Assembly (NCBI GenBank): GCA_025766275.1
Contig: JAFKAC010000015.1
Span: forward strand, 1,054,001-1,118,000
Reading direction: 5' to 3'
Length of the DNA: 64,000 nt
From: Lactarius indigo
Lineage: Eukaryota; Basidiomycota; Agaricomycetes; Russulales; Russulaceae
Shown: piece after piece, positions 23,361 to 34,286 of the stretch
Numbering within the stretch: position 1 is the stretch's first letter
How the letters are laid out: each line of letters begins with the position of its first letter
Program-made: the position numbers and the translations under genes
The notes under the pieces: model-generated
Told to the model about the DNA's origin: nothing
Databases searched by the model: none
What the model saw: only the letters and a program-made list of their open reading frames with translations

Positions 23361-26073
23361 ATGCAAAACCGCGACGTTATCCCGAACTCACCCTCAGAAA
23401 AATGCGGTCGCTCTCTTGCCAGTGATGATCTACCCCAGCGCACTAAGAGCTTCGAGATCACCAAAAAATTCGACCACCAAACCCTTGGCATTTGGGAATT
23501 GTACATAGAAAAACCTCCAATCAAGTGGCACATTCCTTTGTGTTCTTTCCTCCCGGATAAGACCCAGTTTCTCGACGACCTTCAATACTTATGGAGGGCC
23601 GTACACGATCTTAGTGGCTCATTGCTACTCGCTCGCCTGGTTGTATCCGCAGCTCTCGCTCTTGCTCCGGCAGCTTCGCTTTGGTAATGTTCTGGCAGAA
23701 TCGTGGTGGGTGGTACTAATACAAATTCCAGGTTCACCGGGAACTTCTTGCGATTGGTGAGCCTGACTTTGTGACGTCGCTCAATGTCTTTGAGCTCGGG
23801 CCATAGGTACAAGCAACGATCAACGACGGGGAACTGGATGAATATACGCTTATCCGACTAATGTGCGGCCGTGTGGCATGTTCCCTTGTGCAGTGCCTGC
23901 TCGAAAGAGTAGACGGATGGTTGTACCTTGCCTTCGATGACTTCGTCAAACGTCATTACTCACGATATGCTTTTAAACACGTCGCGCGTATCGACGTCCC
24001 AACTTTCATGGACCCTTCGGTATCTCAGCGATTGGATGCCGTGTCGCTGAGATACGGTTTCTGCACAGTGGGACGCACCCTTGACAGCCTCTTGCGCAGT
24101 GGGTGCAGCATTATCGTGCTATTTACACAAGTCAGCGTTCTTGTCGCCATCTTGCGGGAACAAGGGATGGGTTCCACCTTGGGCTTTCTGACATGCCTTT
24201 GCCATCTGGTTGTATGTGCCCTGACGCAGATGGAACTATCAAATAGTAGCCTAGAGGGGCTAGGTCTGTCTGTCCCCCCCACTAGGACTTTACTTCTCAT
24301 CGTCGTATTTGCTGTAGCATATGCCGCCACAACCCGGAACAATGATTACGTCAAGATGGAAGGTCTCAAGCAACTTGTCAGCGATCGCGAACACCGCCAG
24401 GAAATAGTCGTCAATGGCCTTGGTCCCTATCTTTCACGTCGTGCGTTTTCCCCCATCGCGCGCCACTGGTTCATTCACAATGCTACTAGAATTTCTTGAA
24501 CTTAGTTGCCGCCTTGGAAGCCGCGCGGGTGAATTTTGGAGCCACTTTCTCATTTACCAGCGCAAGACGAACCACGCGATTCATCTTGTGAAGTGGTTTG
24601 CTGGTGAACTGCCAGAGGTGAACGGAAGCCTCCAAGGATGTATCTTCTTTTCTGACAGTTTTCTCAAGATCGCATTCATCTTGATAGTGTCGCGGAAACT
24701 GGTCAACTTTCCTATGGCCCTCGCTGCATTCACGCTCACCCAGTCAGCTGCTAAAAACCTTCGTCTAAATTTGAACTCAGTCTTCCAGCAAACTGGCGAT
24801 TTTTCCAGCCAACTGTCCAATCTACGCGCAATATATGCCGTGAGCGAGATAGAGAACCAGGTTGTAGACGGAACCGAGGACTTGAACCCCAATCGTGATG
24901 GTGTTGGCTTAGAATTCGAGTTGGTCATCGCTGCGGACCTGTGGAGCGCCTCCTCATAGCTTTTTAGGGACGTTTCCTTCAAATATCCTGGAAGCAAGAG
25001 CTATGCACTGCGTCACGTATCCTTCAAGGTCCAACCAGGTCAACTTTGTGTAAGGAGAAGGAGTTGACTTTAGACTAACATATCTGAACCTGGAGCAACT
25101 AGGTTATTGTGGGATTCAACGGCTCTGGAAAAAGTACAATACTGAAGCTAACGGCAGCGTATATTCGATGCGACCGAAGGGACGATCCGCATAAATGGTC
25201 GCGATGTACGAACATTGAAACTGGATGACCTGCGCCGCTCGGTGGCGGTTCTGTTTCAAGACTACTCGCTTTTCCCAGTATCAGTGCGTCTCCCAATGGC
25301 CGTTCCTACCTGTGCCTCAGAATAGACTGTGCACAGATCAAAGACAACATTGCACTTGGTAACCCCAATCATGCGACCGATCAGGACCTCATAAACGAAG
25401 CAGCGCGACTCGGAGGCGCGGACTCTGTCATCAGGCGTCTGTCCGACAATTGGGACACATACATTTGCCGCCCCGACTCTGTTCACGACGTGATTCGCAT
25501 CCAACACAGGGATGACGACGGTACTATTGATCGTGAACTGCGCCGAATGACAGGAACACAAATACCGCAAGGACTTAGTGGTGGACAGCAACAAAGAATT
25601 GCTGTGTAAGTCCAGAAAGTCTTTCTCGAGGGCCGAATACGACTCTTCATTCAGTGCACGTACTTTCATGCATACTCTGGGGAGAGACACCGCCGTCGGT
25701 CTGCTGCTGTTTGACGAGCCGAGCGCCGCCCTTGACCCCGTTGCCGAGCATGGTATGACTCCGTGCTCAGCACTCAGACCTCACTGGTAACGAAGCCTGA
25801 AACCAAATCCAGACCTTTTCTCTCGACTTCACGAATCCCGTGGGAAGAGGACGATGGTCTTCTCAACTCACCGCTTTGGAAACTTGACAAAATACGCGGA
25901 TATAATATTGTACGCGGTTTCAGGACCTCCGGTCAGCAGGCACTGCTAAACTTCCCGTTTCTAGGTATATGAACGAGACTGAGGTCGTCGAGAGTGGTAC
26001 CCACGAACAGCTGATGGCAGCTAAAGGAGACTACGCCCACCTATGGAAATTGCAGGCTGCGGCCTTCCAGTGA
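23361..26073 (+). CDS. ABC-transporter-like ATPase (P-loop NTPase), apparent frameshift
   Basis: Single membrane domain plus nucleotide-binding domain, of a type common in mushroom genomes. N-terminal exon MQNRDVIPNSPSE...; introns at about 23684-23731 and 23756-23805 close in frame. Membrane region about 23860-24500; conserved NDYVKMEGLKQLVSDREHRQEI. The ATPase domain shows FKYPGS, Walker A GFNGSGKST (about 25110-25140, after an intron), Q-loop VLFQDYSLFP, signature LSGGQQQR (about 25575), Walker B LLLFDEPSAALDP, and the H-loop STHRFGNLT, ending HLWKLQAAAFQ. Introns near 25050, 25275, 25605, 25755 and 25910 all fit. One base too many at about 25153-25159 breaks the frame between LKLTA and RIFDATEG; this is either a disabling mutation or a base error. 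Substrate unknown. Confidence 0.8.
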
Positions 26074-28205
26074 AAATAGCCAGCCGGCTTGAACCCACCA
26101 GTCAAGTTCCCTCCCAGATATGCACACCATTGCGTATCTGGTATGCACGAGAGGCCACCCATCACATAAAATCCACAAAATGTGTACACACGTTCCGCCT
26201 TCTTTATTCTTGGTAGGTAGTTAAAAGCAGAGGGTTGTCGTTCCTCAATCGCCCCTCCCCGGTCACCTGTTCCATTGTTACAATGAGATTCGCGCAAAGA
26301 GAGGCTTCGATGATTGAGAGTCCGAGTCACACATCGCCCAGTACATCTCCCTCAGATTGCTCGTTTTTATCGCGCAGTGCCACCTCGAAGCACCGCACGA
26401 CGTGCCACAAACCCAAGCGGATCTTCTCACCACTTCTCTCCAGCCATAGTCGCTTCAAGTTTTGCTATGCTCTGTTCTGCACTCATGCGTTCGACGTTCA
26501 GCCCATTTCCGACCCCCTTCGACCCGCGATAATGTTTGTCTGTTTGTGTTTTTTACTCGCTTACACTTTTCACAGACGACTTGTCCATGATTCCGTTCTT
26601 TTATGTTGGTTAGCGCGCCACTCATCCGAAGGTACGCCGTTCACCACCCTGGGTGAATGCGGAGTTCCCAGTCTGCGCCACCCTCTGCGTTTCCATTGGC
26701 CAGAACGACCGACCAACCCCTTGCGGAGCCCAGATTGGCCCCGTGCTTCGCTCTCAGTCAACCTGGAGGGCTCTCAATACCCCGCTGTTGTACAACAGAA
26801 GTATGAAGGCAAAGCAAGAAACAAAATCAGGGGAGTACTGGGATTGGACAAACTGTTAGAGAGTCCAACAAGTCGTCAAATGTCGCCAGAAGAAACATAT
26901 GAACATAGATAGCGAGGTGGGGCCAAATACTCATGTCGATGATGGTTGAAGACCTGAAGAGGGCATTTCGATATCAGGTCAGAATACCTGAAATAGAGTC
27001 GAGGCACTTGCCATGGGCAGTAACAAAGACAGGTAGTGATCCAAGACCTCGACGAAGCAGGCCTCTCGAAAGTGGAAAACTGAAACAGGACACATTTTCC
27101 ATAGGCGATGATGGACCTGAGCAGCTAGGCTTAGTAGCTCTACTTGCCCAGCTCAGACGGCAACTAATGTGGCGCTGTGGGTGAAGCGCAACGAGTCATC
27201 AGGCTATGCGTTAGCACCTCAGGCTGCATACCAACTGTGCCAGTGTGAATGCGATGCTCCAACATACAATTTCTACGTGTTCCGAGAGTTTCAACTTTTA
27301 AGCTCTTGGGGCCACTAGCGGTACGGTACACGGAGATTTGGTGGGATGCAATAATGACTGGAAAGGCGCCCTGGAACTCTCCCCAACTGGTCAGTATTTG
27401 GTCTAGTGCACTGGTGGCCCAGGGTAGGAGATCAACGTTCAACGGTGATGTATTCAGACATGAGATGCATGAGAAACGGGACGGAGATATTGCTGTACGT
27501 CATGATGTGCCCTGGTGCACCTGCGAACTCTGGATGATATTACCCACGCTAGATATACTTGGTGAGTCTCAGAGTCGTGTGACTGAATGGGAGGTCATCG
27601 GGGAACCAAACCAAGAACCAAACCGCAAGTCATTGTCATTGTCAATATGATACAAAAGATCGCGAATATATCAATCACAAGGATTGCGCTTGCCCAGGCT
27701 TTCTGCAACTTCTCGCGCTGACAGCTATGCTATCATGCATGAATCATGTGATCCGTGGTAATCTCATGATCGGCGAAACGGTTCCCGGATTGCCGGAGAG
27801 TACCACCAGAAATTCCGAATGGCCGCACCCGCAGGGCTCGACTCACTTACCTCCATACAACGTTCGAGCTTTACTCGCAGCACAGGTCTGTAAAATTGCG
27901 GTGGTTGAGGTATCTCCCTCCGAACCGTCTCAGAATAACCCCGGGGCTTTCGCCCGTAGTTGGTTCATTTACCCAAAGGTTCTCCATTTCTTAGGCATTT
28001 GGTTCAAATACCCTTGTCCAAATGGATTTAGTGGACGTGCCTGGAACCTTGTATCTGTTTCGATTCACCTCCTGCATTTCCCCAGCTGGAAAGTAGCGCC
28101 TGTGGGGTAGTGGCTGTGATTCACCGTACGGGCTCCGGTCTCATCCAATTAGTTCTTAATCACTGACAGGATCTTTTCTCTTTCCCTTCTCTCCTGCAAC
28201 CACCG
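26074..28205. other. Stretch with one hypothetical open frame (26280-26912)
   Basis: The plus-strand frame from the ATG at 26283 (MRFAQREASMIES...) runs to 26912 without a stop. It is Ser/Pro-rich at first, has one hydrophobic segment (AIMFVCLCFLLAYTF, about 26525), and ends SRQMSPEETYEHR. I recognise no domain; it could be a small membrane protein or chance. The rest, to 28205, shows no supported gene. Confidence 0.3.
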
Positions 28206-29309
28206 ATGCCAGAAAAACTCACCTGGATCAAGCTCAATCCCTATGTTTTTGTGTCTTGCCAGCCGAACACCCCCAATGGCCGCATCGTAGTGAAGGACGA
28301 CGATGTCTCTCCCTCGTGCGTTCTACCGTCGCTATTCACATACGCACCCCCTAACTTCTCAATGACTCAGCATAATCCTGCTCTTCGGTTGGAGTAAGCA
28401 CACTTCTTTTTTACAGTCCTTAATCTAGACCTAAAGCCCAAAAGTGGGTGCGCGTTTCTACCGGGTCCTTGAGTACGCAGACTCCCTTCACGAGCTATTC
28501 CCGTCATCAACCATAGTCGTCATTGGCTCGTGGGCCGAATTCGTTTGGCGCTCGCAAACATACCTCGTGCGTGCACGTTCAGTCCGCTGGGTGACTAGTT
28601 TATTCACCGTCACTATCAGAATACGGCAATGATCCCGGTTGTCGAGCTCCTTCAGACTGAAAAAAGCCAAGGCTCTCGCTTCCGGGGGGTTCTTGTCCAT
28701 GTCATCTCCAATGGTCCGTAGTCTTCTACACCTTCTTGTCGAAGCGTCTTTCATATTCATGCCTCTCCACTAGGCGGTGGCTGGCAGTTCATGACTCTTC
28801 GCAAAATACTCGCCAAATTCCCGCTTTCCAATTCTGCGCCTGAACGAGCGCCGACGGCTCTCATCCTCGATTCCGTACCCGACGATAAGGGTCTTAAAAT
28901 CTCCCTGCGCGCTGTCTCCCCGACGAACCCCATCTTACGGGTGCTCGTCTTTCCTTTCCTTGTCTGCCTTTATTTCGCTATCTACCTCTACAACCGCATC
29001 ATGGGCCGCCCTCCGCTCTTTGCCGAGCTACGCACGGCGCTCCTCCAGCCCGAAATTTTGCCCTATGTGGTTTCTGGCTCCGCGCCGCGCCTGTATGTGT
29101 ACTCACAGAGCGACACCCTCGTCTTCGCCACGCGCGTCGAGCAACATATCGCTGCTGCTGCGCAGCTCGGGCTAGATGTCGCAGTAGAAGAGTTCGAAGG
29201 CACGGCCCACGCTGCCCACATGCAATCGGATCCGGAACGGTACTGGAGCGCAGTGCATAGCATGTGGATGGGCGCAGTCTCTCGCAAGGGCTCCAGAGCC
29301 CCCCACTAG
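28206..29309 (+). CDS. TMEM53 / DUF829-family protein
   Basis: Alpha/beta-hydrolase-like family, linked to the nuclear envelope in animals; biochemical role unclear. Start MPEKLTWIKLNPYVFV. Exons give ILLFGW, YADSLHELFPSS, FVWRS, PVVELLQTE, then VLVHVISNG joined by an intron (about 28713-28773) to GGWQFMTLRKIL: the Ser in ISNGG sits at the nucleophile-elbow position of the fold. Then ALILDSVPD, a hydrophobic stretch (VLVFPFLVCLYFAIYLY), PRLYVYSQSD and FEGTAHAAHMQSDPERYW, ending SRAPH. Introns at about 28569-28619 and 28713-28773 close in phase. The first join only works with a GC-AG intron at 28398-28436 (39 nt), giving GWSNPKVGARFYRV. Apart from that oddity it looks intact. Confidence 0.8.
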
Positions 29310-30359
29310 CCCTCCGTGCTCATCGCACCCTTGCTTCTTTCGACCGTCCGGTTCCCGAGTGACATTGACTGTTATAGATTTTCTTGTAGATATGTTTATA
29401 CTGCCCGCTTTAATTGTTCCCCCTTTTTTTTTTTTTTTTCGAATCCATCATTGAGTGTCATCGAGTACATAACCCTATGACTTGACTATATACAATACCA
29501 TTCTGCGTGACTCTCCACCTAGGCTCACTTTAATTTCCCCTCTCAACCCTCTGTCGAGACGTTGTGTAGCAATCCCCCAACGTAACGTTGGGCACCCACA
29601 TTAGGCTCCGTACGCATGATGCGGGCCAACCGCTCCGATTACCGCGTTGAACGGAGATGTGGAGATGTGGGGCCAACTATGAAGCGAACATGCATTCGGC
29701 CCGTGATGCGTGTGGTGCACGATTAACTGACTGGCACAACCATCGGGCCTAACGAATACTGTTCAAGTTAAGGTAGTCTCTGTTGCAGTGTACGACCCCC
29801 GATGACGGCCCGCGCCTGGATGTGATTTGGAGTAATACAGTACGCGATCGACCCTTGGAAGTGGAGCCGCCGGTTTGCGTCATGATCTCAGAGAGTAACG
29901 GCGCAGACTAACCGCCGATCCCCTGCCCTCACCATGTAGAAGACCAGACAGCGTGGCCCTCTATTTAATGAGTGTCTCCGTCTACGGCCGTTGTTATATG
30001 AGAGGGGGAGGGAAGGGAACTGTGGCAGCATCCCCTAGACTAAAAAGCGAACGAGCCTGTGTCGCAATACTTGACGAAGACGATGCTGTGAGACGCACTT
30101 TGATAATCTTCGCATGTTCAGTAAAGTGGAAAACTGGATGCCAACGACTAAGCGGGCACGACTCAAGAGTCGTCGAAGGATATACTGCAAAGTCCTATCG
30201 ACAGCCTGAGTACGCGAACCAGACCACCCTTGAGAGGACCCCCCAGGCGGCGGAGATACAGTACAGTCAGTGTAGTACAGTTTGGGACATCACACTGATG
30301 ATTTTGAACACGGAGCTTGCCAGTGGGGGAAACGTTCGAACGTGATGCCTGAGTGCCTG
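29310..30359. other. Intergenic stretch, no supported gene
   Basis: Starts with the 3' flank of the TMEM53-like gene, including a run of T at about 29424-29441. A plus-strand open frame at 29953-30345 has no recognisable domain. The stretch ends at the left edge of the tandem duplication. Confidence 0.4.
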
Positions 30360-30720
30360 AGTAGGAGGGTGAAGAGAGGGCGTTAATGATTTCATTTGCG
30401 CCGAACTGCGCCGAAATACGTGAGGTCTGGTGCGCGCCGATTGTGATGACCCTGAGTAATCGGGCGCGCCAGAAGACATCAATTAGTGATCAATGCAAGA
30501 ATGAATGATCGTATGTGACGACCAGCTTTCTCTTCACCAAGCCCTTGGAATAATGAAAAAAATGTTTTTGGTAATGTCGAAAGTACAGTCCAACCAGGCA
30601 AGCAAGCGGTGATGCACACGCACGAAAAGAGTCTATGAAGAGAGCATAATGGTTTTGAGATATCCTCCCACTTAAATCGTCAAGACTCCGGATACAGGGG
30701 GCACCGGGTATTTCTCTCTG

Positions 30721-32641
30721 TTAAAAGACTATGAGACCGTCGGAGATCGACGTGTCGGAGGAAGCTGGTGGAAAACTCTTCGGGACACCCGCGTCGGTGC
30801 TTGTTTCCGTCGTAACTTGCACGCCACACGGGACTGTGGCGCCCGTGCGTGCCATGACCTGGCTGAACGTGACAATACCTCCCGGTCCGTCGAGCATCTC
30901 GCGGAGGCTATCTCGTGAGTTCAGGCTGGTATAGAACGTCAGGAATCAAGGATATGCAAAGTAACGATGAACAAAGAAGGACAAACATCGACATGAACCC
31001 GCAGAAATAGAGTCGCATCGTGATTAAGTAAGACGGCGCGTATATGAACGCAGTTCGATACTTAGCGAGCTTCGTTTAGGAGAGGGAGTCAATAGCCTGG
31101 GGACACAGGAGGTAAAAGTGAACAATACCAAAGTGACGGAAGAGATGGCAAACACTCTACAAAAGAGCACGATTGTAAGGGAAAAGTCGACGCCCATCAG
31201 CGTGCTGGCTTACAAGTTAAGTGCGCCGCAGTTGATAGCATAAATCGCGAGAAGGTTCAGCACGTTGTTTGTTCTAGCAAGAGGCCCGGCGTAAACGAAG
31301 TAGCGGCATTTTGCAAAATGTTTGGCACAGATGTGACTTACTTCCGAACTTGAGTGCGGTTACCCAAGAGGGTGTGAACCATTCCAAAAGTGATAAGGAC
31401 ATCGCAGAGAACCTTGCAACCCAATGTAGCCATGGAAAGCCCCTGGTATTGATGATAATAAGAGATTGCAGCTCAACTCATCATACTAGCAAACGTACCT
31501 GAAATCGATTACCCGGCTCGTGTATGTGCTCCAGGCTATATGCCAACCCACTAGTGAGAAAGGGAAAACAACAGTGTGCAACTACGGCTCACACTTTTGC
31601 ACAATACACTGAAGTCGAAGACAACACCTTAGCAACCTACAATCAAAGGAAGGAACAAAGGGGAGAAACGTACAGATCCCAATAGCTTACAAAGGTCGGT
31701 TAAAAATGAGGCGCAAGCCTCGAGGTACGCCACTGCGGAGGAAACTCACCAAATGATGTCAGTGAGACGGACAGACTGTTCATGTGAGTGGACGCCAGCG
31801 AACAAATTGCGTGTACGTACAATCGCCGCCGGTAAGTATGGAGATCCTCGACTCACTGGACTAAAATAAGCCTCCTACAGTTGAACGAACACCAGTAGAC
31901 TCACGGCGATAGATCCTATATGCGTAAAAGCTACGTCTCTTTCAGTAAGAGAATCACGGTCTCCCAATAAAAATGTACTTCTCTACAGAGACTTCAAGGA
32001 TATCTGATTACGTGTGCATAAGCATTGCAGACAAAGTTGATCACAACAAACTAGCGCACAGCCGGATAAAGTAATCGCCTTCAGAGAGATGTTTGTTTTG
32101 TAAGTTTCAGGACAACCCGTGCGTCACAACATGAACGTACGGGAAGACTCCTGGAAATGCCATAAGAACCCCAAATGCGACAGTACTCTCGGAATGGCTC
32201 ACCATGGTACGAGTAGGAAGGACTGATAATCCCCAAAATTTGTGATGTTAGCATGATAATTGGTGTCAATAACGAAAGCCACATTGGCTGAGTCAATGAG
32301 CCTAGTCGGATGTGATGTCACTATCATCGATTGGACAGCGAAGCTTTCGAAAATGTATACATCAAAAAAGCGACCTGCAAATGCTTCATTAAGACCCCGA
32401 GCATAGGACATAGCAAGTGGGGGCTCACGAAGGACTTGAGAGGCCACCGATCCCTTGAGTTGTGAATATTATAGTAGGAATATACTTGCAACCAGGTAAC
32501 ACCATAGATGCTACATGGCCAATCAGGCTCGATCAGATGCTGCAACAGTGTACCTACAGAAAGTGAGACGCACATAGACGAGAGGACCGTGCCGATGAAC
32601 AATGCCCCAAGGGTGTTATGCACAGGGATCAGTGCGGGCAT
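30721..32641 (-). CDS. DUF6534-type membrane protein, copy B
   Basis: Starts MPALIPVHNTLGALFIGTVLSSM at the ATG at 32641 (minus). An intron after the ATG-proximal exon leads to IYGVTWLQVYSYYN, another after WPLKSF to VAFLM, then LIDSANVAFVIDTNYHANITNFGDY, the family's central block. The tail SLNSRDSLREMLDG runs open to a stop at 30721. The order of blocks and intron positions equals copy C, its tandem duplicate. Membrane-embedded; role unknown. Central exons (about 31100-32100) were only partly matched, so intactness is open. Confidence 0.6.
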
Positions 32642-33189
32642 GGCAGACAAAGGCTTGGACAAAGGTCAAGAAGGAATCAGACTGGAATAAATATAGTATT
32701 TTTATTTTATGACAAAAAGACAGAATCAGAGCCGACAGCAGTGAAAGGGGATAAAAGGCAGTCGATTATCCAACTCGCAGCGCTGTCGATGAAGGCCTCT
32801 ATCATGGTGCCTGCTCAAATAGGAAGGAGATGACAGATCGTCATAAATGAATGATCCCATCAGGAGAGTGGGCGTGGGTGCACTCCACAGTCTATGTCGT
32901 TTTAAGTTAGTTGGTAATTTTCCGCTGGTCCTGAAGACCGTGTCAACCATGTCTAGAAGTCTTGAGTTTATGCATAACAGTGGACCTGAAACTTGTCTGG
33001 CACAGCCGTTGATATTGATTAGAGCCAAGTGCACGAGGCAAACAAACGATGATGAGAAAGAACAGATTTTCCCACGGCCAGTAAACCCTATTTCCAAGAG
33101 CCAGAGACACACAGTAAGCTGACCAAACGGCACAGAAACTACTAATTTTTCTGCCTAACGGATTAACTCACGACCACCCTTTCGAATAG
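32642..33189. other. Spacer between DUF6534 copy B and the mL38 remnant
   Basis: Matches 36908-37356 of unit 2 with gaps; no gene is supported. Confidence 0.45.
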
Positions 33190-34260
33190 GTGTGAGAACT
33201 CACTGATGACCTCTCTCCAGATCCTCGAACTCTCCAAATCCCAGACCGCTCTCCACATATATGCGCCTCCGCCAGTCTCAAGTGCATGTTCCTGCACAAA
33301 CTTTCGTACATCGAAACCACCTCGTTCTAATGGCGTCTCACGCGCAGGATGTGGGGAACGTAAGGGGTATGCGCAATGGAGGGGAGTAAGCCAGCGGATG
33401 TCGCAGAGAGGCTAATGTTCGGCCTATTGACAACCATGTCGTCATGACGTCACATGATGGGAACGAAAATGGAAAAACATACTACAGAATGAAGGCACGT
33501 CCTGAATGACTGATTCTCCTCCGGAACGCCTGCGGGCGATTCAGATTGGGCCAGCGTAGACTAAGTGATGGGGTTACCTGGATCGACCATAAGTAAAGTG
33601 TAGAATCTCGGCTCAGGGTGGAATAGCGGTGGCATAGAGCTTGGGAGGGCGGCGCGTCTAAACGTGGTCAAGTGAGTAGACGAATCAACTGTCTCAGCAC
33701 ACTGCATATAACTGCTCGTTCACAAAGAAGGCGCTGGCCTCGACTGGCACGGTCTTCCGACGACATCCTTCGGCAGGACCCTCAGGCAAGACCACACGCA
33801 AGACAACTGTGGGCTGAAGCAGAGAAGGACGTCTGGAATGGCGTGCATCTGGTAAAGAGAACGGAAGGGTAAACAACATACAAGAAGGTCCAAAGCTCCT
33901 TTTCCAGCGTTATTCAACGAGGTGACGATAGACTTTCTGGTTCACATCCGCTGTGACCAAGAGTCGCGTCAATCTAGTTGAAGTTGAGCAAGAACATAGA
34001 CCCATCCATACCTCACCTCTGGTAGGTTAATTTGCGCCATAACCTCCAGCACCTCCACCCGCCTTTCTTGCGTCCTCTACATCCTCAGTAGGTACCACCC
34101 CAAGCCCTTCCTCTATGTTTAGCCGTAGACTGTAGAGCGTTCAGCTTCCACTTGTACTGTAGCCGCGTCTGCACGAATGTAGGCTGAGGGCTCGGCTACA
34201 CGCAGGGACGACGCCAGGTGCGACGAGGGGATTCCATTCGCGAGGTCTCGCCATAAACAC
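33190..34260 (-). pseudogene. Decayed copy of mL38 (mitoribosomal protein)
   Basis: Reads, on the minus strand, as a broken copy of the gene at 37357-38922. Recognisable blocks include EVMAQINLPEV, WR.AG.LDLLV, LYQMHAIPDVL and EVISEFSHLF. The N-terminal mitochondrial leader is missing past 34260. About 80 bp of the PEBP-like domain (the RGTPYHRYV block) are deleted near 33330, the spacing around LLCFSP is out of frame, and the C-terminal EKPEPRYGYPP exon is lost. It arose with unit 1 of the tandem duplication. Confidence 0.85.
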
Positions 34261-34286
34261 CAGACGTGGAAAGCTCGGCAGCGGTC

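Larger units (their letters stand above)
30360..34286. repeat. Direct tandem duplication, unit 1
   Basis: The edge motif GAGGGTGAAGAGA-GGCGTT...TTTGCGCCGAACTGCG at about 30365 recurs at about 34287. Between them, unit 1 matches 34287 onward in order: the DUF6534 gene, then a copy of mL38. Long stretches are nearly identical (for example 30731-30790 vs 35009-35060, and 33202-33262 vs 37487-37547), with scattered substitutions and indels. Confidence 0.85.

Noticed and set aside
23803..23805. In-frame TAG in the ABC-type gene, suggesting a pseudogene
   Set aside because: It is the end of a GT-AG intron (about 23756-23805, gtgagc...ccatag); splicing gives FTGNFLRLVQATIND, which fits the family.
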